A DNA stretch of 64,000 nt from Prosopocoilus inquinatus (Eukaryota; Arthropoda; Insecta; Coleoptera; Lucanidae): NCBI GenBank assembly GCA_036172665.1, contig CM069876.1, forward strand, positions 50,623,001-50,687,000, read 5' to 3'. Both the position numbers and the translations under genes were made by a program. Positions within the stretch are counted from its first letter, which is position 1; the number at the start of each line of letters is the position of its first letter. The notes under the pieces were generated by a model. That model was given only the letters and a program-made list of their open reading frames with translations. It had not been told where the DNA came from and ran no database searches. This document shows, piece after piece, positions 1 through 11,700 of this stretch.

Positions 1-1
1 G

Positions 2-1234
2 AAACTTCCCGAACGGGCCTGGCCCAAGTGCAACATTTGCGCGAAGAACTTCAAGTGCCAAATAACCTTGAAGCGACACATGGAGACGCACAAGATCTGC
101 AAGCTGTGCTTCGTGAAATTCGAGAACATGCTCGATTATATCCTGCACATGCGGGTTCACTGCGAGGAAGAGAAATACAAGTGCGTCTACTGCGATTATT
201 CGACGGGGGACGCCGACGAGGTCACCTTGCACGTGAGGACGCGGCACGCAAGCGCGCACAGGTACACGTGTGAGACTTGCAATCAGGGCTTTGATTCGTT
301 TGCGTTGTTTAAACAACACGACGTCGTTCACAGCGGTGCGAAACCGTTTAAGTGCGACGTCTGCGGTAAGGACTTCCTGTGCCCGAGGTACGTTTCCGAC
401 CATAAAAAGAACGTCCACGACAAGGTTTCCGACGTCCAAGAATGCGGAATATGCAAGAAGAAAGTCAGCAGTAGAGGTAGCCTGAGGCGACACATGAAGA
501 CCCATTCTGGAAATAAACTGATCACGACGACGTGTAAGGTCTGTGGTACGCAGCTGTCAAATGGTGAGACGCTAAAAGAACACATGGTGAGTCACGGAGA
601 TAAACCGTATAAGTGTCTCAAATGCGAAAAGTCTTTCCGCAAAAAATTCGGCCTGTTGAAACACGAAAGGGTCCACAGGGGTGAGAAACCGCACGCCTGC
701 GAGTTTTGCAACAAGGCCTTCGGCCAGCGTTACAACTTGATCGTGCACACCCGCACGCACACCGGCGAGCGGCCGTACGTCTGTCACATCTGCGGCAAGG
801 GGTTCATCGCCAGGGCTTTGCTCAACGTGCACCTCAGGGACTGCAAGGCGAAACGCGAGAAACCCCCCAGGCCCAACAGGCCGCGCGCAGAGCCCTACGT
901 GCTGTGCGATATTTGCGGAAAACAGCTGACCACCATGGACATGTTGAAATACCATCGCAGAAGTCACGTGGGCGACAAGCCTCATTCCTGCAAGTTCTGC
1001 GGCAAGGCTTTCACGCGCAAGCCGCGACTCCAAGAGCACGAAAGGGTCCACACGGGGGAGAAACCGTTCGTCTGCAAGACTTGCGGAAAAGGCTTCACGC
1101 AAAGAACCCCCATGAAGGTGCACGAGAGGCTTCACACCGGCGAGCGCCCCTACAAGTGCAGACTGTGCAACAAGGGGTACATTTCTAAAGGCGTCATGGA
1201 CATTCACATGAAAAACTGCCAAGGTCTACCCTAA
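2..1234 (+). CDS. Poly-C2H2 zinc-finger protein, 14 fingers, 5'-truncated by window edge
   Basis: The frame is open from base 2, so the gene begins outside the window; 410 residues are visible up to the TAA at 1232. Fourteen Cys-x2-Cys...His fingers follow each other; the first starts around base 29 (C-N-I-C) upstream of the first in-frame ATG (68). Fingers 10 and 14 end in Cys instead of the last His (LRDC, MKNC). Many linkers are TGE(K/R)P-type, as in DNA-binding arrays. Fingers 7-10 (from base 533) and 11-14 (from base 905) are two successive copies of the four-finger block that ends the related exon 5522-6704, so this gene carries an in-frame duplication of about 372 bp. AATAAA is at 1346-1351. 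Role as a nuclear DNA-binding regulator is inferred from the family; the target is unknown. Confidence 0.9.
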   Translation, partial: KLPERAWPKCNICAKNFKCQITLKRHMETHKICKLCFVKFENMLDYILHMRVHCEEEKYKCVYCDYSTGDADEVTLHVRTRHASAHRYTCETCNQGFDSFALFKQHDVVHSGAKPFKCDVCGKDFLCPRYVSDHKKNVHDKVSDVQECGICKKKVSSRGSLRRHMKTHSGNKLITTTCKVCGTQLSNGETLKEHMVSHGDKPYKCLKCEKSFRKKFGLLKHERVHRGEKPHACEFCNKAFGQRYNLIVHTRTHTGERPYVCHICGKGFIARALLNVHLRDCKAKREKPPRPNRPRAEPYVLCDICGKQLTTMDMLKYHRRSHVGDKPHSCKFCGKAFTRKPRLQEHERVHTGEKPFVCKTCGKGFTQRTPMKVHERLHTGERPYKCRLCNKGYISKGVMDIHMKNCQGLP

Positions 1235-1325
1235 GAAGGATTTCATTTCATACCCTAAGAAGAATTTTTTTTAAATTTACACCCTAAGAAGAATTTTTCA
1301 TTTTATACCCTCAGAAAAATTTTCG
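1222..1325 (+). repeat. Short tandem repeat, about 30-36 bp x4, overlapping the stop codon
   Basis: The phrase ACCCTAAGAAG followed by a T-rich stretch recurs four times (about 1228, 1251, 1281, 1308). The TAA stop of the first zinc-finger gene lies inside the first unit, so the last codons and the 3' UTR start are repeat-derived. Confidence 0.7.
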
Positions 1326-1914
1326 ATTTTATTATTATTGTTATTAATAAAATACAATTTCACGAGTGTCCTTCTATTCTAATTTTAATTTAAGGCGAAG
1401 TAGTTTGTAAATAAAAAAGGACGAAAGAAAAACGCTGCCGGTTTTTTTTATTTTTAAACTGCCTTCTGTTATTTGCGATTTGTTTGATGATGATCATATT
1501 TTCTTAAAATCGCTTTTACTTACGTCGGATTTCGCTCAGCGGCCAATCGGAATCGTGTAATTAGGAGCCTTTTATTCCACGCAGGATTTTACGCCGGAAG
1601 TAAATAATTCCAGAGGTGTGACGAGGAAATTCGAAACTCTTTTATTAGCCTCTTACTCCATGTAGAATTTTACGGCGGAAGTATTCTTACCATCTCTATC
1701 CGCAGGCCAAGGTCCTGGTTGGTGAATCGCAACAAGATCGTGCCGGGGAAATTAACTCTTAACTTTCACCACACAGCCACCAACTCAGTCGTGACGGGCG
1801 TAAGGGTTGATTAGAGACGAAAAGTCGATCGCCGCTTAATCGCTTAATCTTGTCCCGAGATTAATAAAAAGAAACGCCTCAATTTGAAGCAACTTTAAGA
1901 GTTTTGCTTCGTTG
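1326..1914. other. 3' flank, no gene seen
   Basis: Contains the AATAAA at 1346-1351 and two loosely similar segments with TTTTATT...TTTTACG(C/G)CGGAAGTA (about 1570 and 1640). No open frame with coding character was found on either strand. Confidence 0.5.
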
Positions 1915-2960
1915 CCACTTCACTTGGCTTCGCCCTAAGACCGCCAAGGAAGGAGTTCAAAACAATCAAAAACTCATGTATCCAAGCCCGATTCGAACCG
2001 AACGACGTAAAGGTTAAACGTGCGTGAATTTTATAAACGCTGGCAAAAAATTATTAATTCCAATTAGAGAACCGAAGAAAAAAAATTGGCCCGGCGTCAG
2101 TAAGATTTACGATCCTGTCTCGACTTTAGATAAGATAAGCAAACCGCATCATTTCCGCGATATATTTTGAAGTAAAACGCAAATAGTCGAATCAAAGTCG
2201 AGACGTACACAAAAAAAAAACTAGAAAGCTCGCGTTCAAGTTAATAAAGCCGTCACTTGGCTTCGCCCCAAAATCGCTAAGGAAGGAGTTAAGGAAGGAA
2301 CTAAAAACAAAAACTCGATCGACGTAAGCTGCTTACAAACCGATTTAAACTGATGTAATAACATTGAGCCTATCCCCGTAAATGTCGAATGTGCGTGAAT
2401 ATAAATATAAATTCGACGACGAAAAACAACTCTCTGGCAAAAAATTGCAATATCACTGAGAGCCACAGAAAAAAAATCGGCCTGGCATTGATACGATTTA
2501 CGATCCTATTTCGAATTTAAACAAGCGGTATTTATACCAAGCGTCGTAGTGCCGGCAAAAAAATGCCATATACAGAGTGCTTGACCACAAATCAACTTGC
2601 AAACTCTTGTTGTATAATTTACTGACTAATTTAATCACCTAAATGGTTAAAACAATAGAATTTAGAGGTAGGGTTTCTAGGTTGATGCGTTTAGGAAAAA
2701 AGCAGACGCTAATTCGTAAAGAATTAAAAAATATTTTCCCTTGGTTTTCAATCTAAATTGATTTACGTCGAGACGACACTGGCCGCAAGAGCTCGCGTTT
2801 AAGTTAATAAAGCTGTCAGTTGACTTCGCCCCAAAACCGCTGAGAAAGGAGTCCGAACAATCCAAAACTCGGTTTTCGACATAAGCTGCAACCATCTCGA
2901 TTCAAACTGACCTATAAAGTCGAACCTGTCCCGGTAAAGGTCAAATATGTCACAAACATA
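1915..2960. repeat. Diverged interspersed/tandem repeat, three partial copies
   Basis: The segment starting CACTTGGCTTCGCCC occurs at about 1920 and 2252 and, more diverged, at 2818. Each copy continues with GGAAGGAGT, AACTC..., CCGGTAAAGG-like and CTGGCAAAAAATT blocks, and the first two end with TTTACGATCCT. GCGTTCAAGTTAATAAAGC precedes copies at 2231 and 2789 and recurs at 5382; a distant relative is near 40251-40500. No protein is encoded. Confidence 0.65.
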
Positions 2961-2989
2961 AAAACAAAAGAAGACCGACAGATTTAACT

Positions 2990-3770
2990 AAAAATTTGAA
3001 AAAATTGACGAAAGCTGAAAATACGACTCGAAGACGAAAAATGCGCAAGAACAAAGTTAAAGTCAACTCAACTGAACTCTACCTTAGTGTATTCAGTTGA
3101 AGCAAAAAATTAAAAGTGAAAAATGTTAAAAAATAAAATAAAAAACGATTAATGCGAAGTTCGACGAATATCGAGGTCAACCAAACTCGACCCAATAACT
3201 GAACTCGATTCTATTGAATCCACGCAGCAAAAAAAAAAAAATTAAAAATCGAGAACCAATTAAAAAAAGTACTAAAAAAATGAAACCAGAACAATCGTCA
3301 GGGGTTGAAAAAATTCGTTGTCAACTCAACCTAATTCCATCCACCTCAAGTAAAAGATTTTAAACAAATTAAAATAAACTTCAATAAATCTCAAGGTCAA
3401 TTGAACTGACTCAACTTTCTATATGTTATATTACGTTTTCCATTCTACGCATGTAAAAAGATTTAAAAATACTTTAAAAAATTATAGATTAATTAAAGTT
3501 AAGCCCAACAAATTTCAAGGTCTATCCAAGCCAACTGACATCAACCTAACCCGATCTAACACAAGATAAAGATTTAAAATTACAAGCGATATTAAACGCA
3601 TAAATTAAAAAAAAAATAACTATAACGATGTTCAACTAACGTCAAGGTCAATTCAACCCAATTCATCTCAAACTAGCTCTATTTAACACGAATTAAAATA
3701 ATTAAAAATTGCTAAGAGATTAAAATTATAAATTGTTTTGAAAATTAAAAAATCAATTAATATGTAAAAC
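2990..3770. repeat. Degenerate AAGGTCAA satellite (plus orientation)
   Basis: Roughly every 80-120 bp a CAAGGTCAA(C/T)(C/T)(C/A)AA block recurs between A-rich stretches (about 3170, 3400, 3518, 3640). The same motif family fills 10785-11700 and, in the opposite orientation, 44640-46020. Units are strongly diverged, so boundaries are approximate. Confidence 0.5.
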
Positions 3771-3904
3771 TATTTAAATTCAAGTGAATTTGTTGTTTCC
3801 TTTTCTTTTGGAAAGTTACTGTTTTGCATCGACGTCGAGGGCGTCGACCACCTTTCCTCCGGCCCTGCCGAGAAGAGAATAATCGTCTTCGCGTCGAACG
3901 ATGA

Positions 3905-4960
3905 ATGAGATTTACGATCCTGTCTCGACTTTAGACAAGCAAGCTGCATCATTTCCGCAAATTCGCGAAACGAAACGCAAATTTTGACATCTCAACCTAG
4001 CTCTGTTTAACATAAATAAAAATAATAAAAAAAATTGCAAAGAAATTAAAAGAATAAATTGTTAAAAATTGAAAATCAATTATTAAAACGCAGTTACTTA
4101 CAATACTCTTTCTAGACAACCGCATAGATTCACGTTGTGAATTTTTTTTTTATTAGAGCGCCAGTTACTGTTTCGCTTAAGGGCGCTGACCACCCACCCA
4201 CCCTTCCTCCGGCCGTGCCGAGAAGAAAAAAATCGTCTTCGCGTCGAATGAGGTTTACGATCCTGTCTCGACTTTAGATAAGCAAACTGTATCATTTCCG
4301 CAAATTCGTGAAACGAAACGCAAATTTTGACACCTCAACCTAGCTCTGTTTAACATAAAATAACAATAATAAAAAGAATTGCAAAGAAATTAAAAGAATA
4401 AATTGTTAAAAATTAAAAATCAATTATTAAAGCGCAGTTACTTACAGCACTTTTTCGAGACAACCGCATAGATTCACGTCGTGAATTTGTTTTGTGTTTT
4501 TTTTTTTTTCATTAGGGCGCCAGTTACTGTTTCGCATAAGGGCGCCGACCACCCACCCGCCCTTCCCCCGGCCCAGCCGAAAAGAAAAAAATCGTCTCCG
4601 CGTCGAATGAGGTTTACGATCCTGTCTCGACTTTAGATAAGCAAACTGTATCATTTCCGCAAATTCGTGAAACGAAACGCAAATTTTGACACCTCAACCT
4701 AGCTCTGTTTAACATAAAATAAAAATAATAAAAAGAATTGCAAAGAAATTAAAAGAATAAATTGTTAAAAATTGAAAATCAATTATTAAAACGCAGTTAC
4801 TTACGATGCTTTTTCGAGACAACCGCATAGATTCACGCCGTGAATTTGTTTTGCTTTTTCTATTTCGCATAAGGGCGCTGACCACCCACCCACCCTTCCT
4901 CCGGCCATGCCGAAGACAAAATCGGCATCGCGCCGAATAAGATTTAAGTTTATTAATTTC
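3905..4960. repeat. About 350-bp tandem repeat, three copies
   Basis: TTTACGATCCTGTCTCGACT recurs at about 3910, 4254 and 4612, followed in each unit by CGCAAATTTTGACA, TAGCTCTGTTTAACATAAA, an A/T-rich block, CGCAGTTACTTAC, CCGCATAGATTCACG and a C-rich ACCCACC...CCTTCC block. Isolated copies of the first segment are at 2105 and 5108. Minus-strand open frames here are shadows of the repeat. Confidence 0.85.
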
Positions 4961-5521
4961 TCCAAAAGACAATGAACATGTATGGAGTGTGTCAGGTACA
5001 TATTATATTATTGACTAGAAGCTAGAGCTAAGACTAACGATCACATGAGTGTCACAAGGAAAAAGAATCATCTAAATTATACAAAGAGTATTTCATCAAG
5101 TAAGTGGTATTTACGATCCTGTCTCGACTTCAGATAAGCAAACTGCATCATCTCCGCAAATTTCCGAAAGAAAACGCAAATTTTGACCTGTCGCAGGTCC
5201 ATGCTGGTTTAAAGGACTACTAATAAAGGGTATTATCGTTGTTATTATTATTAAATAATCTAATAAAAGTCGAGACACGTCTACACAAAAAAGAAAAAAC
5301 TACGAATTTACAGACAGACGTAATATTTAGAGAATTTGCGTGCCTTGAAGAGAGCGAACGACACTGAGCGGAAAGAGCCCGCGTTCAAGTTAATAAAGCC
5401 TTCGCCGCAAAAACCGTCGCTTACGCCGACTCATAAAGAACTCGAAAACATTTCGCTTGAATTAATTTACTCTAGGGGATTCGAATTTGTTGCGTCGGTA
5501 CTAACCACGTGTGTTTTTCAG
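4961..5521. other. Interval upstream of the second zinc-finger exon
   Basis: Holds an isolated copy of the 350-bp repeat start (about 5108), a TTA/ATT simple tract (5235-5260) and GCGTTCAAGTTAATAAAGCC (5382). Ends in the acceptor GTGTTTTTCAG (5511-5521). No start codon with a matching donor for the downstream exon could be identified. Confidence 0.5.
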
Positions 5522-6704
5522 ATTGCTGGATTACCTAACGCCGATCGTGACCTTGAACGAGGGCGAAAGGGCGGAAGCCAAGCGGAATTTCCGCCGGAAA
5601 GGCCGGCCGAGGAAAAAGACGCCCAGGAAGATCGACTTGGCGCGTCTCGAGAAACAAGAACGGGAAGACGAGGACGATGACGAGGCGGAAGAAGGGGTTG
5701 GCGGGGGTGAGCTTGCGCCAACCGCGACTTTCAACTGCAGGATTTGCAAGGACGGCAACAAGATGGCGCTGTCGGATTTCAAGCTGCATTATAAATCCGT
5801 GCACAAGGACAAGAGGCTGCCGCGTTCGGCGAGGGTCCCCTTCGTCCTGCAGACCTGCGACATCTGCGCCAAGAACTTTAAGTGTTTGAGGAACCTAAAC
5901 GAGCACATGGAGACCCACAATAACCAGTTTGACTGCGACGTGTGCGGCGTGAATTTCAAGAAAGTCCTCGATTACACCCTGCACATGCGCACTCATTGTC
6001 CGGAGGGGATCTTCAAGTGCATCTACTGCGACTACTGCACGCCGAACATAAACGACATCACTTTGCACCTGAGTATACAGCACGAGAGCAAGCATAAATA
6101 CACGTGCAAAATCTGCAACAAGGGGTTTGATGTGTTGACGTGGTTCAAAGAGCACGATAATTTCCACAGCGGTACCAAACCTTTCATCTGCGAGTTCTGC
6201 GGCAAGAGCTTCTTGTACTCGCGGTATCTTTCCGCGCATAAGAGCAGCATGCACAAGGAAATCATAACCGGCGTCTCGAACATCCACGAGTGCGTCATCT
6301 GCAAGAAGAAGTACCAACACAAGAACAGCCTGAAGCTGCACATGAATGTTCACACCGGCAACGTCGCAATCTGCGAGGTATGCGGCAAGCAGCTCTCGAG
6401 CAAAGAGAAGCTCAAGTTTCACATGCGCATTCACACCGGCTATAAACCGTTTAAATGCGTCTACTGCGAAAAATCCTTCACCAAAAAACCGATCCTCGTG
6501 GAGCACGAGAGGATACACACCGGCGAGAGGCCCTACGTCTGCGAGTATTGCCACAAAGCGTTCTCGCAGCGTTCCAGTTTGGTGATACACGTGCGCAGTC
6601 ACACCGGCGAACGCCCCTACGTCTGCCACCTCTGCAACCGGGGGTTTGTCGCGAGGGCGATGCTGAACTTACATTTCAGGACGTGCAAGGGCTACTTCGT
6701 TTAA
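5522..6704 (+). CDS. Poly-C2H2 zinc-finger terminal exon with AT-hook, 11 fingers
   Basis: Begins after an acceptor at 5520-5521 with one base completing a split codon, giving 393 residues to TAA at 6702. Residues 26-30 (K-G-R-P-R) in a basic stretch form an AT-hook core, which binds the minor groove of AT DNA; an acidic stretch follows at about 46-57. Eleven fingers follow, from C-R-I-C near base 5740 to a CCHC last finger (LHFRTC). The last four are joined by TGYKP/TGERP linkers; fingers 3 and 4 (C-I-Y-C, C-K-I-C) lie in the non-canonical N-terminal half. The array matches 2-1234 finger for finger. A nuclear DNA-binding regulator is inferred. Start codon must lie in an upstream exon. AATAAA at 6733. 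Confidence 0.9.
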
Positions 6705-6718
6705 TTTATTTTTTTAAT

Positions 6719-6885
6719 CGTTAATACCCAAAAATAAATTCGGCGGCGTTTTCGAACGATTACTCTCGAGCACTCTGGGAGTATCTCGATCCTCTGTTGT
6801 TAATACCCAAAAATAAATTTGGCGGCGTTTTCGACTGACCACTCTGGAGCACTCTGGGAGTATCTCGATCCTCTGTTTTTGCGTG
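6719..6885. repeat. About 80-bp direct duplication in the 3' UTR
   Basis: TTAATACCCAAAAATAAATT is repeated at 6721 and 6800, each followed by GGCGGCGTTTTCGA and CTCTGGGAGTATCTCGATCC. Both copies contain an AATAAA, so the duplication doubled the candidate poly(A) signal of the preceding gene. Confidence 0.8.
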
Positions 6886-7254
6886 AGGTTAGAACAAGAT
6901 GGAGGGCGCACCCGAACGTAATCAGTCGAAAACGCCACAAAATTCGTTAAAACGCTCGAAAACTTTCGGTAATTTATGTACATATTTCAAATAATCAAAA
7001 ATAAATTTGAAATACGTTAAAGCGTTCGAGAAACATCCAGGCCCTTGCTTGAATGAACAAAAAAAGTCTCAGCGTGCTATCGCCGGTATTAAAGTCTTTT
7101 GTAAACGTTTCCCTTCGGACCTTCTTCTTCCTTAAAAAATTGTTGTTCTTGTTTTTGAGAAAAACAAAAAAAAAATACATCGTCTTTAGGGGTTGTTTGC
7201 TTTTGAAGTGGGCACGGAGTATTGGTTCGTCGCGCGGTCGAAAGAAAAGACGAG
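6886..7254. other. Interval with no gene seen
   Basis: AT-rich with T and A runs; no coding frame of note. It leads into the 288-bp satellite. Confidence 0.4.
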
Positions 7255-9865
7255 GAAATCTTCAATAATTCTTGCCGGATGTCATGTAGTAATTGTAAGC
7301 GAAATATGAGCCGAGGTGCGTGTCACCGTGACGGAGCTTGTTGGCAGTTCAAAGTTGGAATCCTCCGACGCGGCGGTGCGTCGGAGTATTCGAAACGGTG
7401 CAACCCCCCTGCCCCCACACGAAAAGAGCAATTAAGAAAAAGGAATCGCAAAAAAAATTAATTATGTTTTGATAGCAAGCGGGGCCGCCTTGCGCGGGAT
7501 GACTTATCATGTAGCAAACCGAGGCGGCTTCGATTTGTCAATCCAAAAAACGATAATCTTCAATAATTCTTGTCGGATGTCATGTACTAATTGCAAGCGA
7601 AATATGAGCCGCGGTACGTGTCACCGTGAGTGAGCTTATTGGCAGTTCAAGTTGGGATTCTCCGATGCGGGGGTGCGTCGGATTTCGAAACGGGGCAACC
7701 CCCCACACGAAAAGAGTATTTAAGAAAAAGGAATCGCAAAAAAAATTCATTATGCTTTGATAGCAAGCGGAGCCGCTTTGCGTGGGATGACTTATCATGT
7801 AACAAACCGAGGCGGCTTCGATTTGTCAATCCAAAAAACGATAATCTTTAATAATTTTTGTCGGATGTCATGTACTAATTGTAAGCGAAATATGAGCCGC
7901 GGTACGTGTCACCGTGAGTGAGCTTATTGGCAGTTCAAGTTGGGATTCTCCGATGCGAGGGTGCGTAGGACTTCGAAACGAGGCAACCCCTCCCCCCACA
8001 CGAAAAGAGCAATTAAGAAAAAGGAATCGCAAAAAAAAAATTCATTATGCTTTGAAAGCAAGCGGAGCCGCCTTGCGCGGGATGACTTATCATGTAGCAA
8101 ACCGAGGCGGCTTCGATTTGTCAATCCAAAAAACGATAATCTTTAATAATTCTTGTCGGATGTCATGTACTAATTGCAAGCGAAATATGAGCCGCGGTAC
8201 GTGTCACCGTGAGTGAGCTTATTGGCAGTTCAAGTTGGGATTCTCCGATGCGGGGGTGCGTCGGGCTTCGAAACGGGGCAACCCCCCACACGAAAAGAGT
8301 AATTAAGAAAAAGGAATCGCAAAAAAAATTCATTATGCTTTGATAGCAAGCGGGGCCGCCTTGAGCTGATGACTTATCATGTAGCAAACCGAGGCGGCTT
8401 CGATTTGTCAATCCAAAAAACGATAATCTTCAATAATTCTTGTCGGATGTCATGTACTAATTGCAAGCGAAATATGAGCCGCGGTACGTGTCACCGTGAG
8501 TGAGCTTATTGGCAGTTCAAGTTGGGATTCTCCGATGCGGGGGTGCGTCGGATTTCGAAACGGGGCAACCCCCCACACGAAAAGAGTAATTAAGAAAAAG
8601 GAATCGCAAAAAAAATTCATTATGCTTTGATAGCAAGCGGGGCCGCCTTGAGTGGGATGACTTATCATGTAGCAAACCGAGGCGGCTTCGATTTGTCAAT
8701 CCAGAAAACGATAATCTTCAATAATTCTTGTCGGATGTCATGTACAATTGCAAGCGAAATATGAGCCGCGGTACGTGTCACCGTGAGTGAGCTTATTGGC
8801 AGTTCAAGTCGGGATTCTCCGATGTGGGGGTGCGTCGGATTTCGAAACGGGGCAACCCCCCACACGAAAAGAGTAATTAAGAAAAAGGAATCGCAAAAAA
8901 AATTCATTATGCTTTGATAGCAAGCGGGGCCGCCTTGAGTGGGATGACTTATCATGTAGCAAACCGAGGCGGCTTCGATTTGTCAATCCAAAAAACGATA
9001 ATCTTCAATAATTCTTGTCGGATGTCATGTACTAATTGCAAGCGAAATATGAGCCGCGGTACGTGTCACCGTGAGTGAGCTTATTGGCAGTTCAAGTTGG
9101 GATTCTCCGATGCGGGGGTGCGTCGGATTTCGAAACGGGGCAACCCCCCACACGAAAAGAGTAATTAAGAAAAAGGAATCGCAAAAAAAATTCATTATGC
9201 TTTGATAGCAAGCGGAGCCGCTTTGCGTGGGATGACTTATCATGTAACAAACCGAGGCGGCTTCGATTTGTCAATCCAAAAAACGATAATCTTTAATAAT
9301 TCTTGTCGGATGTCATGTACTAATTGCAAGCGAAATATGAGCCGCGGTACGTGTCACCGTGAGTGAGCTTATTGGCAGTTCAAGTTGGGATTCTCCGATG
9401 CGGGGGTGCGTCGGATTTCGAAACGGGGCAACCCCCCACACGAAAAGAGTAATTAAGAAAAAGGAATCGCAAAAAAAATTCATTATGCTTTGACAGCAAG
9501 CGGGACCGCCTTGAGTGGGATGACTTATCATGTAGCAAACCGAGGCGGCTTCGATTTGTCAATCCAAAAAACGATAATCTTCAATAATTCTTGTCGGATG
9601 TCATGTACTAATTGCAAGCGAAATATGAGCCGCGGTACGTGTCACCGTGAGTGAGCTTATTGGCAGTTCAAGTTGGGATTCTCCGATGCGGGGGTGCGTC
9701 GGATTTCGAAACGGGGCAACCCCCCACACGAAAAGAGTAATTAAGAAAAAGGAATCGCAAAAAAAATTCATTATGCTTTGACAGCAAGCGGGGCCGCCTT
9801 GAGTGGGATGACTTATCATGTAGCAAACCGGAGCGGCTTCGATTCATGTCAATCCAAAAGCTTTC
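7255..9865. repeat. 288-bp satellite array, nine copies
   Basis: GTCGGATGTCATGTA (GCCGG in copy 1) recurs at about 7274, 7572, 7860, 8155, 8442, 8730, 9017, 9305 and 9593, a period of 287-298 bp. Each unit contains GAGCCGCGGTACGTGTCACC, GGCAGTTCAAGT(T/C)GGGATTC, a CAACCCCCCACACGAAAAG block and AAACCGAGGCGGCTTCGATT. Later copies are nearly identical, earlier ones more diverged, as expected for an array homogenised at one end. The repeated 60-72-aa minus-strand frames are by-products of the repeat. Confidence 0.95.
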
Positions 9866-10389
9866 TCAGGTAAAAAAAAAGCGATTACATTTGTCAAACC
9901 AATTGCACAAAGTCAAAGGTCAAAAAGCGATCGCGGGATGTCGCACTACTTTCCAAGCTTTCCAAGAAGGAATTCAGTTTAAAAAAAAAGTTTGGCAAGA
10001 AGTTACCCCCAATTGAGACGACCGAGGAAAGATCAAAGATTAAAAAAATGATTACGAGAAATTTCAAAAAAAAAAATGATACTGGCAAAAACGTTATATA
10101 AAAAAAAAGAAATCAAAATCGTCGAAAATCTTAAAAATTCGGCGCGAAGCGACCGTTCTTCCGTAACTCGTAGGAAGATGGTTTGCTAACGAACAGATTT
10201 GAGTTGGCATAGAAATTAAATGCGAGGATAAAACGACTACGTGTGCAAGGATTTAAATTTCCTATCGGCGCGACGCGCGAAGAAAAAAAATATTTAATTG
10301 CATTTGCATCACTCGGTCTGTGACGAAGCTTTCGTATATTTCAGTATATTTCTGCGAACCTAAACGAACAAGTCGTCGTAACGCCACAC

Positions 10390-10530
10390 CTTCTTGTTAG
10401 ATGTCATGTACCAAGTGAAATACGAGCCGCGATGCATGTCACCGTGACTCGGTTTGTTGTGCGCTACGAAAAAGCAAGAATTACAAAAAACAATTCAAGT
10501 TGGAATTTTCCAACGCAGATTTCGAAAAAC
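10390..10530. repeat. Degenerate stray copy of the 288-bp satellite
   Basis: CTTGTTAGATGTCATGTACC, GAGCCGCGATGCATGTCACC and CAAGTTGGAATTTTCC match the satellite unit with mismatches, 0.5 kb beyond the array end. Confidence 0.7.
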
Positions 10531-10784
10531 AACGCCAAGCTGAAAGTTGGTAGAACTGGACTCGGTTGCCTTGATCTGGAGGAGAAGGTTTGGGTAAGAC
10601 GTAAGTCGTTACGTACCCAAACTTGAAACATTTACATCGCGCATGTTAATCAGGTTTTTACATTAAATGATCAATGGGACAATAGAATTGATCAATGTCA
10701 GTTTTTGTCAATCTGAATCGCAGCGCCATCTGGCGGGGAAAAGTGCCTGGAGTCAAACTTAAAAAAAAAATTAATTAAAAATGA

Positions 10785-11700
10785 ATAAAAATCGTCCAAG
10801 ACTTAAAAACGTGTCAGGAAGATTCAAGGCCAAACCAACCCAGTTAATTCAAACTTCATTAATTCGAACTTGATTGAAGCCAAGATAAGAATGAAAAAAT
10901 GTAGAATAAACAAGTAAAAATGACAAAAAAAAAATTAAAAATGAATAAAAATCGACAAAAATCTTTAAAAAGTGGAAAAAAGATTCAAGACCAACCCAGT
11001 TAATTCGAATTTGAGTGAAGTCAAGATGAGAATGAAAAATTTTGAATAAACAAATTAAAATGACCAAAACAAAATTTAAAAATGAATAAAAATCGACAAA
11101 AATCTTAAAAACGTGGCAGGAAGATTCAAGGTCAACCCAACCCAGTTAATTCGAACTTGATTAATTCGAATTTGATTGAAGCCAAGATAAGAATGAAAAA
11201 AATTAGAATAAATAAGTAAAAATTACAAAAAAAAAATTAAAATGAATAAAAATCGTCGAAAATCTTAAAAACGTGGTAAAAAGATTCAAGACCAACTCAA
11301 CCCAGTTAACTCGAACTTGATTGAAACCAACACAAGAATGAAAAAATGTAGAATAAACAAGTAAAAATGACAAAAATAAAAAAAAAATAAAAAAAATCGA
11401 CAATAATCTTAAAAACGTGGCAAAAAGATTCAAGACCAAACCCAGTTAATTCGAATTTGAGTGAAGCGAAGATAAGAACGAACAAATTTAGAATAAACAA
11501 GTAAAAATGACGAAACATTAAAATTATTGAAAATTAAAAAGCAAAACTAGGCCCAAGGTCAACGCAATTCGTTTTAAGCAAAGCCAACCCAACAAAAAAA
11601 GAATAAAAAATTTGAAATAAATAAGTCAAAATAAATAATTGATGATTTTTAAGAGCAAAACCAAGCCCAAGGTCAGCTCAACCTGGCCGAAACCAACCCA
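10785..11700. repeat. About 150-bp tandem repeat x5 plus degenerate tail
   Basis: ATGAATAAAAATCG or its variant recurs at about 10780, 10940, 11084, 11240 and 11390. Units share CTTAAAAACGTGG, AGATTCAAG, CCCAGTTAATTCGAA and AAGATAAGAATGAAAAA. From 11520 on the pattern decays into AAGGTCAA-type units. Low complexity explains the minus-strand F/L-rich frames. Confidence 0.8.

Noticed and set aside
572..1222. Long minus-strand frames opposite finger exons (also 5895-6629, 19766-20938, 21057-22142, 25663-26721, 58323-59408)
   Set aside because: These are the antisense of regularly spaced Cys/His codons, which avoid stops; valine/leucine/alanine-rich products without domain.
7580..9819. Eight or more similar 60-72-residue minus-strand open frames
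   Set aside because: They repeat with the 288-bp satellite, start at different codons and have no homologous domain; they are shadows of the repeat.
7255..9865. CRISPR array
   Set aside because: Repeats are long (288 bp) and contiguous without unique spacers, in a eukaryotic genome.
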